From positions 62,001-126,000 of the forward strand of contig NZ_FNRA01000012.1 of assembly GCF_900107535.1 (NCBI RefSeq): a DNA stretch of 64,000 nucleotides, written 5' to 3'. How positions within the stretch are numbered: position 1 is the first letter of the stretch; each line of letters opens with the position of its first letter. A program made the position numbers and the translations under genes. Positions 48,441 to 57,496 of the stretch are shown here, one piece after another. The DNA is from Pedobacter hartonius. GTDB taxonomy: Bacteria; Bacteroidota; Bacteroidia; Sphingobacteriales; Sphingobacteriaceae. The notes under the pieces are model-generated. The model saw only the letters and a program-made list of their open reading frames with translations, did no database searches and was not told where the DNA came from.

Positions 48441-49781
48441 ATGGAAGCAAAAAACAATAAAAAAATTATCTGGGCCTGGTCTATGTTCGACTGGGCAAAT
48501 CAATCTTACAATATGGTCATCACCACGACTATATTTCCGGCCTATTACGTTGCAATAACCGCCAACAAACAAAATGGCGATATGGTTACGTTTTTCGGGC
48601 ATCAGTATGTCAATACTGTTTTATCCAATTACATCCTGGGACTCTCCTACCTCATTGTCGTTGTTACCCTGCCGATCCTTACCTCCATTGCAGATTACCG
48701 CGGGAACAAAAAACTGTATATGCAGCTGTTCACCTGGCTGGGAAGTCTGTCCTGCGCAGGATTGTTCTTTTTTACCATGGACACCTTCGAATTCAGCATG
48801 ATCTGTTTCGGTCTGGCCTCCATTGGCTATTGCGGGGGATTTGTGTTCTACAATTCCTATCTGCCGCAGATAGCCACCCTGGATCAGCAGGATGCCGTCA
48901 GCGCCAAAGGTTTTATCTATGGTTTTGCGGGCTGTATAGTCGTACAGATCATCTGCTTTATTTTTGTACTGGCACCGGGTGTCTTTGGAATTACCGACGA
49001 GGCCTTCCCTGCGCGTTTATCTTTCCTGATCGTCGCTTTCTGGTGGATTGGCTTCTCCCTGATTCCCTTTTACATCTTACCAAAAGGAAAGCCGAATGTG
49101 GGATCGCATAATTATAATGTATTGACAGGAGGTTTTAAAGAACTTGCCAAGGTGTGGACCAAGGTGAAGGAAATGCCGCTCCTGAAACGTTTTCTTCCCG
49201 CATTTTTCTTTTACTCCGTAGGCGTGCAGACCATCATGCTGGTAGCTGCCAATTTTGGTGCAAAAGAACTTCACCTGCCCGAAGAAAACCTGATCAGCGT
49301 GATCCTGCTCATACAATTTGTTGCCATACTGGGTTCCTGGCTGACTGCAAAATTCTCTGCTAAATACGGCAATGTGAAAGTACTGATCGTGATCGTTGCC
49401 TTCTGGACATTGTTATGCGGGTTCTTTTATTTTATTATCAATGCATACCAGTTCTATGCCGCGGCCACACTTGTTGGCCTGGTGATGGGTGGAGTTCAGA
49501 CCCTGTCCCGTTCTACTTTTTCAAAATTCATTCCTGAAAATATCCCTGATACCGCCTCGTACTTCAGTTTTTATGATGTGACAGAAAAACTTTCCATTGT
49601 AGTTGGCCTTTTCACTTTCGGATTCGTTGAAGCAGTGACGCATGAAATGCGCATTTCGTCCATAGTGCTGGATGTATTTTTGGCTGTAGGGCTGCTTTTA
49701 TTGATATCATTATTGGTAGCAGAAAGAAGGATAAAAGCAGTGATTTCGCTGCAATCCACTCTGTCAACCGTAAAAATATAG
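48441..49781 (+). CDS. MFS transporter, UMF1/Atg22-like family
   Basis: 446 residues with about 12 membrane helices. The N-terminal signature WAWSMFDWANQSYNMVITTTIFPAYYV is characteristic of the UMF1 family (vacuole effluxer Atg22-like). LSRSTFSKFIPENIPDTASYFSFYDVTEKLSIVVGLFTFG in the second half is the family's conserved loop. It is an inner-membrane transporter. In eukaryotes Atg22 exports amino acids, but the bacterial substrate is unknown. It is preceded by a 9-bp-arm palindrome and convergent with the GH20 gene. Confidence 0.92.
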   Translation: MEAKNNKKIIWAWSMFDWANQSYNMVITTTIFPAYYVAITANKQNGDMVTFFGHQYVNTVLSNYILGLSYLIVVVTLPILTSIADYRGNKKLYMQLFTWLGSLSCAGLFFFTMDTFEFSMICFGLASIGYCGGFVFYNSYLPQIATLDQQDAVSAKGFIYGFAGCIVVQIICFIFVLAPGVFGITDEAFPARLSFLIVAFWWIGFSLIPFYILPKGKPNVGSHNYNVLTGGFKELAKVWTKVKEMPLLKRFLPAFFFYSVGVQTIMLVAANFGAKELHLPEENLISVILLIQFVAILGSWLTAKFSAKYGNVKVLIVIVAFWTLLCGFFYFIINAYQFYAAATLVGLVMGGVQTLSRSTFSKFIPENIPDTASYFSFYDVTEKLSIVVGLFTFGFVEAVTHEMRISSIVLDVFLAVGLLLLISLLVAERRIKAVISLQSTLSTVKI

Positions 49782-49825
49782 GTATCTGCCTATCGTTTGA
49801 TTATTATTGTCTTTGAAACTTTATC

Positions 49826-49857
49826 GTTCCTGAGCAACCGGAGGGTTGTTCAGGAAC
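49826..49857. terminator. Hairpin between convergent MFS and GH20 genes
   Basis: GTTCCTGAGCAACC (49826-49839) pairs with GGTTGTTCAGGAAC (49844-49857), one G-U, GGAG loop. No T-run follows on either strand, so termination would be weak or factor-assisted. Confidence 0.6.
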
Positions 49858-49868
49858 ATCAAACGTTC

Positions 49869-52412
49869 TTACCGGAGGGCAAACTTAACCGTGCGGCCGC
49901 CACGACCGGCACTGTTAAACAGCCGGAATGAAAGATTGGCCGACGCAGGAAGATCACCTGAATACACTTTGCTGTTTGCAGCAGGTTCTGTACCATCAGT
50001 AGTATAACGGATCATGAGCCCGGGATACTGGGCGTTGGCTTTCACCATCCCCTGCTCCACACGGACTCCCGCAGTCGGAATCCTGTAGCTGAAGCCACCC
50101 GCATAAGTATTCAGCCTCGGCAGTTCCTTTTTACCGATGACATTTGCAAAGGCCGACCATGATTTCTGGTAAAGCTGCTCCGTTACGGCAGGATCTGCGG
50201 CTGTAGCCCAATCCGGATCAGCCGCCCAGCTCCGCTCTGCAAGGCCAAAAAGCTTTGGCAGCAGCAGGTATTCGAAACGCTCAGGACTGGTAATGACCTC
50301 GCTCCACAAAGGCGCCTGTAAACCTATGATGCTGGCCTTGCCCGCTTCCGTTAAACGCTCTTTTCCATTAAAATGTGAAGGGTCCAGAGGCATTCCTCTT
50401 TCGTCTTCTTTCTGATTCTTGTAATAATCGTAAGGGATAAAGCTAAAGAGTTTATCTGCGTCCACATAACCGCCCCAGTACTGACCCGGTTCTGCGTCGC
50501 TGGCGCTGTAAGCAAGATCCATGTACAGGTTGGTCACATTGGTGAGCACCACCTTATACCCTGCATTAGCAAGTTTGTAGGCCAGGTCTTCATTGCCGGA
50601 GAGATTGTTCCATACATCAGTATGAAAATTATTGCCGGCAGCACGTGTGTCAACAATCATTTTCTTCTTTCCATCCACAAGGGCCTTCTTCAGTCCTGTT
50701 TCTTCCCAGCCTGACAGGTAAAGGCCACGCTGTTTCAGCATGACATTTACTTTCTCAAAGTAATAATGCCACATATCATCTACCCCATCAATGGAAGCAT
50801 CACTTTTCAACAGTGCTGCCACAGCAGGGGATTTCTCCCAGACACCTGCAGGAACTTCATCGCCTCCGAAATGGATGGTCTGCAGGGGCGCACCGGCCTC
50901 CTTGTACATTGCAATCGTTTCATCGCTGATCTTTTCCATGAAACTGTACACAGAGGGCAAGGCAGGATTAATTACGTTGTCGCTCCAGCCCTGAACGGAA
51001 CGGTATACGGACTGATCATCCCGGTCTCTTAAAAGATATTGCGTGGCTTCGGCCGTCTTCCCGGCAGCCATAAATTTTTTATATCTGGCATCCATAGATT
51101 TGATAGCGGCCCTGGCATGACCCGGTGTTTCAAATTCAGGAATTACGGTGATATGCCTTGCGGTGGCATACCTGAGGATCTCCAGGTAGTCAGCCCTTGT
51201 TAAAAAGCCCGTTCCAGAGGAATTGGCTATAGATGGGCCTGATCCATATGACGGGAAAAGGTGTGTCTGCTCATCTGTTGTATGCCCTCTTTTGCTCCCT
51301 ATTTCCGTAAGCTCCGGCAAACCGGGAATTTCAATTCTCCATCCTTCGTCATCATTCAAATGAAGGTGTAATATATTTATTTTATAGAGGGACAGTACCT
51401 CGATCGTTTTAATCACTTCACCCTTCTGCTGGAAATTACGTGCAATATCCATCATAAAAGCACGGTGCGGAAAACGCGGATGATCCTTGATCTCTATACC
51501 GGCAATGCTGACAGCAGTATGTTTTCCATCCCAGGAATCTGGTGGAAGTAAAACTTTGAGCGACTGAATGCCGTAAAACACACCGGCTGCATCTGAAGCG
51601 CTGATCACGATCTGATCTGCACTGACGCTGAGTTCATACCCTTCCGGAAATGCGATTGCTTTCTTCTGAAGGACGATCTTCTGCGGTCCTTTTGTTGCAC
51701 TACCCGACGCAATGCCCACAGCAGGTTTAACGCCTGTAACTTTCTGCCACTCATCAGCCAGATAAGCCGCTTCCTTTCCAAAGTCTTTATCTGCCATGAT
51801 CTTCAAACCGGCAGCAGGCTTAAACAACGCGGAGGTTCTGCGGTAACTCACAGGACTGGGAAATACAGGGCTCATCTGTGCTTCAGGAAGATTTTTTACC
51901 GAAAGATTCTGTGCATACTGTTTCTCCGCGATCGCCCTCTCCTGTTTGGTATAGTCTATTGCGGATTTCGTTTCCAGCGGCAGCGGAATCCCATGGGAAG
52001 GATCGGTATCGAAAACTATATAAAAACCCTTTGGATAATCTGTTATATTTCTAAGCGGCCTCGTCAGTAATTTAACCTGCACAGCTGCTTTTGGCGCCAG
52101 GCCATGGAATGATTTTCCGGGAGAAAACCGAAGATAGTCGCCGTTTACCCGTGCTACGCTGATCACCGATGTATCGCCCTCATTATGAGGTGCCGCACCA
52201 TTAAAATAGACCGTCCAGCCATTGGCAGGCAAAGGCCGGGATCCCGTGTTGGTCAGGGTTAGCACGGACAATAGCTCTCCCTTTTTTTGATAATTGTTTT
52301 CAGAAAACTCCCAGGATACCTTCAGGCCTCCGGCATCGGAGACAGGAACCTGGGCAGATACAAGATGTGCGGAGCAACTCCACATTAACGCTAAGACTAA
52401 ACACTTCTTCAT
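49869..52412 (-). CDS. Beta-N-acetylhexosaminidase, GH20
   Basis: 847 residues. Signal peptide (1-21). N-terminal CHB_HEX-type carbohydrate-binding domain (about 30-165: LKVSWEFSENNYQKKGELLSVLTL, NGWTVYFNG). GH20b domain (about 180-315). (beta/alpha)8 GH20 catalytic domain (about 320-700: HPRFPHRAFMMDIARNFQ, INILHLHLNDDEGWRIEI, VIPEFETPGHARAAI). The catalytic Asp-Glu pair is in IHFGGDEVPAGVW (about residue 516). The C-terminal domain has IRYTTDGTEPAANSKVY. It removes terminal GlcNAc/GalNAc from chitooligosaccharides or glycoconjugates, probably in the periplasm. It follows the DUF885 gene by 38 bp, so an operon is possible. Confidence 0.94.
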   Translation of the reverse strand: MKKCLVLALMWSCSAHLVSAQVPVSDAGGLKVSWEFSENNYQKKGELLSVLTLTNTGSRPLPANGWTVYFNGAAPHNEGDTSVISVARVNGDYLRFSPGKSFHGLAPKAAVQVKLLTRPLRNITDYPKGFYIVFDTDPSHGIPLPLETKSAIDYTKQERAIAEKQYAQNLSVKNLPEAQMSPVFPSPVSYRRTSALFKPAAGLKIMADKDFGKEAAYLADEWQKVTGVKPAVGIASGSATKGPQKIVLQKKAIAFPEGYELSVSADQIVISASDAAGVFYGIQSLKVLLPPDSWDGKHTAVSIAGIEIKDHPRFPHRAFMMDIARNFQQKGEVIKTIEVLSLYKINILHLHLNDDEGWRIEIPGLPELTEIGSKRGHTTDEQTHLFPSYGSGPSIANSSGTGFLTRADYLEILRYATARHITVIPEFETPGHARAAIKSMDARYKKFMAAGKTAEATQYLLRDRDDQSVYRSVQGWSDNVINPALPSVYSFMEKISDETIAMYKEAGAPLQTIHFGGDEVPAGVWEKSPAVAALLKSDASIDGVDDMWHYYFEKVNVMLKQRGLYLSGWEETGLKKALVDGKKKMIVDTRAAGNNFHTDVWNNLSGNEDLAYKLANAGYKVVLTNVTNLYMDLAYSASDAEPGQYWGGYVDADKLFSFIPYDYYKNQKEDERGMPLDPSHFNGKERLTEAGKASIIGLQAPLWSEVITSPERFEYLLLPKLFGLAERSWAADPDWATAADPAVTEQLYQKSWSAFANVIGKKELPRLNTYAGGFSYRIPTAGVRVEQGMVKANAQYPGLMIRYTTDGTEPAANSKVYSGDLPASANLSFRLFNSAGRGGRTVKFALR

Positions 52413-52450
52413 TTTTTAAAATAAAATTGTACGACTATGATTGATATGGA

Positions 52451-54238
52451 TTATTTATTTTTCTCAGAAGGAATGAAATCCTTCATCACAGCATCACGGA
52501 TCAGTGCAGGCGGCAGCAATCCCTGTGAAAGGATAAAATCATGAAAACGCAGGGCATTAAATTTAGCCCCTAAAGCCTGTTCAGTATCTTTTCTCAGGGC
52601 GATCATCTTCGTAAAGCCATAGAAATAACTGTTGGCCTGTCCGGGCATCTTCAGCGAATACCGTTCTACCTCCTGCTGGGCAAAGGCTTTGGATTGTACA
52701 ACATCCTTCATCAGGATATCAAGCGCCTCCTGCTGGGTCACCTTTCCTGCCTGTATCTCAGGGTCGAGAAAGGCACGTGCAGCTCTCAGCAACCTATAAT
52801 CAAGGGAAATCAGCTGGCCCTCCAGTGGCATAAAAGGACGGGTAATATATTCGGCATACAAACCCCATCCTTCGGCATTTGTAGAATTGAAAGCATATAA
52901 TGAACGTGCCTGCGAAACACCTTCTTCAACCATTTTATCAAACTGCAGTTCGTGTCCAGGTCTGGCTTCATGTGCTATAATCGTCCAGGATGCCGCATCA
53001 AAAGTGAAATCGTCATATTTATTGGCTTTTTTCTCTCCGGGTGCTGCCGGCATGTTCAGCGGCAATACAAAAACCCCGCGCTGGCCTGTGTTATTCAGAA
53101 AAGGCGGCGGAACCATATGTGGTGCCGGGCTCCTAGAAGTTTCCGCAGCAGTGGCTAAACGGATGATAGCGGGCCTGCCGGGCAGGGTGACCAGCTGCTG
53201 CTTACGGATGATATCCTCAATATCTTTCAGGTGCCTTTCATATAGCGGAATAATAGAATCCCCATGGATCTGCTCCTTTTTCAGTTCAGCGATCACATCG
53301 CGGTAATCTGCCGATGGCAGATGCCGTTGTCCGGCGACCTGTCTGGCAATTGGCCGCATTTCGTTCTGGATACTTGTAAAGGCCATATGTGCCATGGCAG
53401 CAAGTTCAGCGGGAGGTATATTTACGCCAAAGCCTTCGAGGGCCAGGGCATATTCTTCTGCGGGAAGACGGGCATTCTTCCTGGCTTTAATGAGCACGTT
53501 TTTACGAATCCAGCTGTCGTAATCTGCCGTCTGTTTTTTTAGCTGCTGATAAGGCTCTTCCCATCCGCTGAGGTTATACTTTTTGCAGAGCTCCGCAATT
53601 CCGTTAACGATACTCGCATTTCTGGATAGCTCTACCTCCATCTGCTGCGCAGAAGGATACACCATATCTTTACCGGCAATCTGATGGGAGATGCGTTCAC
53701 GTAAAATTGTGGTCAGCGGCCTGTAGCCTTTTTCAAGACCTGCGTATTTTCTCATCCTCAGCACTGCAGCAGGGCGTCTTGAAGTTGCGGTCTGCGCGTC
53801 CAGTAAAATCTCCAGTCCGCCATAGATCATAGATGACGCATTTAAAAAAGGAACCTGATGTTTCAGCTCATAGTCCTGCTGCCTGAAATTCAATTTAAGA
53901 CGGTTGATCAGAATATTAAGATCCTGTGCAACAGCCATATCTTTCTCAGTACCTAAACTGGCACTATACTTTTCCAGCAGCACCTGCTCTTCTTTCCTGT
54001 AGGCTATTTCATTGGCCAGTGTAGGAACCGAGATCTGCGTATCATATTCCAACAATCCCTGTGAAGAACCGTACTCAGGTGAATATTTTTTATCAAGATC
54101 AATCAGCAGGGCGGTGTATCCGTTAGATTTTTCGATCCAGGATTTAGCTTCTGTTTTGGTTTGCAGCCTGGCCGTCAGGGGCGAAACACATAGTGCCAGT
54201 GCAGCAGATGTATTTAAAAGGAATGATATTTTTCTCAT
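52451..54238 (-). CDS. DUF885 family exported protein (metallopeptidase-like)
   Basis: 595 residues with a signal peptide (MRKISFLLNTSAALALCVSPLTARLQ). Mostly helical; the DUF885 core contains the zinc-site-like HExxPGHE (WTIIAHEARPGHELQFDKMVEEG, about residue 424), GWGLYAEYITRPFMPLEGQLISLDYRLLRAARAFLD and a late QVERYSLKMPGQANSYFYGFTKM. DUF885 proteins include putative lipoprotein-like peptidases related to the gluzincin clan. The specific substrate is not known. It is upstream of the GH20 gene on the same strand. Confidence 0.88.
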   Translation of the reverse strand: MRKISFLLNTSAALALCVSPLTARLQTKTEAKSWIEKSNGYTALLIDLDKKYSPEYGSSQGLLEYDTQISVPTLANEIAYRKEEQVLLEKYSASLGTEKDMAVAQDLNILINRLKLNFRQQDYELKHQVPFLNASSMIYGGLEILLDAQTATSRRPAAVLRMRKYAGLEKGYRPLTTILRERISHQIAGKDMVYPSAQQMEVELSRNASIVNGIAELCKKYNLSGWEEPYQQLKKQTADYDSWIRKNVLIKARKNARLPAEEYALALEGFGVNIPPAELAAMAHMAFTSIQNEMRPIARQVAGQRHLPSADYRDVIAELKKEQIHGDSIIPLYERHLKDIEDIIRKQQLVTLPGRPAIIRLATAAETSRSPAPHMVPPPFLNNTGQRGVFVLPLNMPAAPGEKKANKYDDFTFDAASWTIIAHEARPGHELQFDKMVEEGVSQARSLYAFNSTNAEGWGLYAEYITRPFMPLEGQLISLDYRLLRAARAFLDPEIQAGKVTQQEALDILMKDVVQSKAFAQQEVERYSLKMPGQANSYFYGFTKMIALRKDTEQALGAKFNALRFHDFILSQGLLPPALIRDAVMKDFIPSEKNK

Positions 54239-54620
54239 TATATTTATTCGTTATCAGAAATTGTAACACAATATAATTAAACCCTGGTTAATTATACTAT
54301 CCTATTGTCACACTATAAAGATTCAATTTGCGCTTTTCTATTTCAATCTCCCTGTTAAACATAGATCCTGGTTTCTCCAGCAGCCGGATAACCTCGGTTA
54401 CTAATTTTACCGGCACAGCTTTAAGGCTTATGATCCATACTTTACAATTTCAGGCCTCAATATAATAAAAATAACAAAGCAGTGCCTCGGGACGGGTTGC
54501 GACTGAACTTAATTCTTTTTACTACAGTTCAGTAACCTGCGAAAAACATGTTTGGTGTGCTATTTCACATCAGTTAAATACTGAGTCGTATATTTATACG
54601 TTATTGAAAATAATATTACC
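54239..54620. other. Gene-free interval between DUF885 and acetolactate decarboxylase genes
   Basis: It must hold two divergent promoters. I see no clear TAnnTTTG-type element or strong repeat. A minus-strand open stretch at about 54290-54450 (about 50 codons) has no start codon near its beginning and no recognised family. Confidence 0.4.
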
Positions 54621-55466
54621 ATGAAAACAATCGCTATGAAAGTAACTCTACTTTTTATTTGCTGCCTCTCTACTGTAACAATTCAGGCACAACAAACCAC
54701 AGGCAAGAAAACAATGACCATTCCATCAAACAAGAATTCAAATACAGGTATCACGTACAACACACTCTTCCAATATGGCGTTGCTGATAGTTTTATCGGA
54801 GGATTATTTGAAGCCACGCTGCCTGTTAGCGAATTGAAACAACACGGGGATTTTGGAATCGGGGCACCGGGCCAGGTGGATGGCGAGCTGATCGTTTATA
54901 AGGGACATGCTTATCAGACTCAGGCCAAGGGGATCACAAGGGAGGTTCCTGATACTTTTAAAACAGCATTGGGTTTTGTTACCTTTTTTAAAGCAGATAC
55001 AGCCTTCCATATCAGTGCGGCCTCGAATCAGAAAGAAGCTTTTGATCAGATCGAAAAGTATTTACACCAGAAAAATGGAGTTTATGCCATCAAAATATCG
55101 GGCAGCTTTGACCATTTAAAAACCAGGGCCTTCCCTCCCTATACCCAAAAACCATATCCTTCGCTTGCCACACTGATAGGCAGGCAAAAATTCTTTGAGT
55201 TCAGCAATACCAAAGGAACGATCGTAGGGTACAAATTACCGCATTACCTGAACGGCCTGAGTATAGAAGGCTTCCATTTCCATTTCCTGTCAGACAGCAA
55301 AACCCAGGGCGGGCATGTGCTGGACTTTTCAGGAGCAGATCTTACGGTAGAGGTCGCCAAAATCCAGAATTTCTTATTGTCCATTCCACAGGATAGTGAT
55401 TTTATGAATTACAATTTTATAAAAAAGGACAATCCTGACCTGGAAAAGGTAGAAAAAGGGCATTAA
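54621..55466 (+). CDS. budA: Acetolactate decarboxylase with signal peptide
   Basis: 281 residues. The ALDC domain starts near residue 46 (NTLFQYGVADSFIGGLFEATLPVSELKQHGDFGIG, then DGELIVYKGHAYQ). The zinc ligands are His219, His221 and His232 (GFHFHFLSDSKTQGGHVLDF). It converts acetolactate to (R)-acetoin. The N-terminus MKTIAMKVTLLFICCLSTVTIQAQQ is a signal peptide (a second ATG at 54636 gives a shorter one), so the enzyme is probably exported. This is uncommon for a step of a cytosolic pathway. No acetolactate synthase or butanediol dehydrogenase gene is adjacent. It is convergent with the CocE-type gene, 5 bp apart. Confidence 0.92.
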   Translation: MKTIAMKVTLLFICCLSTVTIQAQQTTGKKTMTIPSNKNSNTGITYNTLFQYGVADSFIGGLFEATLPVSELKQHGDFGIGAPGQVDGELIVYKGHAYQTQAKGITREVPDTFKTALGFVTFFKADTAFHISAASNQKEAFDQIEKYLHQKNGVYAIKISGSFDHLKTRAFPPYTQKPYPSLATLIGRQKFFEFSNTKGTIVGYKLPHYLNGLSIEGFHFHFLSDSKTQGGHVLDFSGADLTVEVAKIQNFLLSIPQDSDFMNYNFIKKDNPDLEKVEKGH

Positions 55467-55471
55467 GATCA

Positions 55472-57331
55472 TTACATCACCCTTACCTTCAAATAGCTTG
55501 AATGCGATTTGGAGGTATAAACCCTATGTGTGGCCTTTTTAAAATCATGCTCACCGGCTTTCATGATATCGGTAAAGGTCTGCGGGTTGCGGTCAATCAG
55601 CGGGAACCAGGTACTCTGCAGCTGAACCATAATGCGGTGCCCTTTTTTAAAAGTATGCAGCACATCCTGCAGCTCAAAATTCACAGGTGTTACTTTACCG
55701 GGCACAAATGGTTCGGGTTTTTCAAAGCTATTGCGAAACTTACCGCGCATGGCCTCACTGCGCACCATCTGCTGGTAGCCTGCCATCTGAACCCCTTTGC
55801 CGGTCCACTGGTCGTTTGCGGCAGTGTCAGGATATACGTCCAGCACTTTTACTACCCAGTCTGCATCAGTGCCTGTGGTAGCCACCTTCAGGTCTGCCCG
55901 GATATTTCCCGCCAGGGTAATGTCCTGATCCAGTACATCGGTCTGGTAACTCAGCACATCTTTACGCCCGGAGAGGAACCGCTGATCTGCAGTCATATAT
56001 TCGCGGTCCATATCCATACTTTTCCCAGCCAGGAAAGGCACAGGATTGGCGGGGTCTGACACGTATTCATCATAAGTATTGGCACTGCCATTGGGTTGAT
56101 TAAATGATAACCTGTGCCCCGGAAGCAGGTACAGCTGTTTTTCTTCAGCTTCCTTCGGAGGCCATGTCTGATAGTTCCTCCACTGGTTTCTGCCGGTTTC
56201 GAAGGCACTTATCTTTGGCAGGTCGAGCTTTGTTCCCTTCAGGTAATGGCTGAAAAATTTAAACTCGATGTTTTCCCTGTAGACCGGTGCAGTTGCTCCC
56301 CCAAAACCGATATCGCCTAAATGATCGCCGTTTCCGCGTGCCCATCCTCCATGTACCCATGGCCCCATCGCAAAATATACGGGTGTGGCGGGGTTTTCCT
56401 TTTGCAGGGTTTGGTAGGTATGAATAGCACCATACAGATCTTCAGCGTCATACCATCCTCCGGTTACAAGCACTGCAGTTTTGATATCATGAAGGTGCGT
56501 CAGCACATTGCGTTCTTTCCAGTGCTGGTCATAATCCGGGTGATCAAGCATTTCGTTCCAGAGCCTGATCGTATCCTTATAGTATTTCACGTTCGTATTT
56601 TTTACCGGGCCCATTTTCAGGAAGAAGTCGTACCCGTCTTCGGTACCGGGCTCAAATTCCTTCCCGCGGCGCTGTGTTGGCTGTCCATCCTGGCGGTTGG
56701 TAAATCCGGGATAGAACCCAAAGTTGGCGACGAGCATAAAAGCCCCATTGTGAAAAGCATCATCACGGTAAAGGTCTGCTATCGGCGCCTGCGGGGAGGC
56801 CGCTACCAGTGCGGGGTGACGGCTCAGCAGTGCGGTAGTGGTGTAAAAACCCGGATAGGAAATACCCCATACCCCTACTTTTCCGTTATTCCCGGCAACA
56901 TTTTTCAGGAGCCAGTCAATCGTATCATAGGTATCTGTACCTTCGTCCACAGCCTTATTTGTATCGTGTTTCTCCAGTTCCGGAGTCATCTCCTCGTAAA
57001 TGCCCTCGCTCATCCAGCGCCCGCGGACGTCCTGATAAACGAAGATATAACCGTCATGCAAAAACTGCGAAGATGGCCCCAGTGCTGTTTTATACTGATC
57101 CGGTCCATAAGGAGATACACTGTAACAGGTACGCTGCAGCATCACCGGGTATTTCAGCGACTGGTCTTTAGGGACATACACTGCCGTGAACAGCTTTTTC
57201 CCGTCACGCATCGGGATCTGGTATTCAAATTTGTTGTAATTGGCTTTAATATAGTCGGGATCTTTCAACGTAGCCTGTCCAAAACAAGTAAAGCTGATGA
57301 GATAAAGAACAAAAAAAATATACTTGATCAT
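55472..57331 (-). CDS. CocE/NonD family hydrolase (S15 type)
   Basis: 619 residues with a signal peptide (MIKYIFFVLYLISFTCFGQ). The alpha/beta-hydrolase domain has RDGKKLFTAVYVPKD, YVFQDVRGRWMSEG-like sequence and the nucleophile in GVWGISYPGFYTT (Ser near residue 156). The C-terminal jelly-roll domain (about 400-610) has TDVLDQDITLAGNIRADLKVATTGTDADWVVKVLDVYP, the usual X-Pro dipeptidyl-peptidase C-terminal domain. This fits X-Pro peptidases, cocaine-esterase-like and glutaryl-acylase-like enzymes. It is likely periplasmic and active on peptides or esters. Confidence 0.92.
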   Translation of the reverse strand: MIKYIFFVLYLISFTCFGQATLKDPDYIKANYNKFEYQIPMRDGKKLFTAVYVPKDQSLKYPVMLQRTCYSVSPYGPDQYKTALGPSSQFLHDGYIFVYQDVRGRWMSEGIYEEMTPELEKHDTNKAVDEGTDTYDTIDWLLKNVAGNNGKVGVWGISYPGFYTTTALLSRHPALVAASPQAPIADLYRDDAFHNGAFMLVANFGFYPGFTNRQDGQPTQRRGKEFEPGTEDGYDFFLKMGPVKNTNVKYYKDTIRLWNEMLDHPDYDQHWKERNVLTHLHDIKTAVLVTGGWYDAEDLYGAIHTYQTLQKENPATPVYFAMGPWVHGGWARGNGDHLGDIGFGGATAPVYRENIEFKFFSHYLKGTKLDLPKISAFETGRNQWRNYQTWPPKEAEEKQLYLLPGHRLSFNQPNGSANTYDEYVSDPANPVPFLAGKSMDMDREYMTADQRFLSGRKDVLSYQTDVLDQDITLAGNIRADLKVATTGTDADWVVKVLDVYPDTAANDQWTGKGVQMAGYQQMVRSEAMRGKFRNSFEKPEPFVPGKVTPVNFELQDVLHTFKKGHRIMVQLQSTWFPLIDRNPQTFTDIMKAGEHDFKKATHRVYTSKSHSSYLKVRVM

Positions 57332-57496
57332 AATTAGTTGCCTAAGGAATACAAAAAACGGGAATGGAATTCTATTTTTACTTATTGTTGAAAAAAAAAT
57401 GGTAGAAACGTAATATTGTTACATCAAATAAAGGCATTAGTTTTTCACAAGTTATACTTTCGTTCTCTCCAATCTAAAATACCTGAATATATACTC

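Noticed and set aside
49869..52412. GH20 enzyme as part of the SusCD locus
   Set aside because: It is separated by about 7 kb of unrelated operons on both strands; no sequence evidence of joint control.
54290..54450. Minus-strand open stretch of about 50 codons upstream of budA
   Set aside because: No start codon near its beginning and no recognised family; kept only as a remark on the interval.
56321..57337. Long plus-strand frame of 338 codons
   Set aside because: It is entirely antisense to the CocE/NonD gene, which has a signal peptide and clear catalytic motifs; the antisense translation has no recognisable features.
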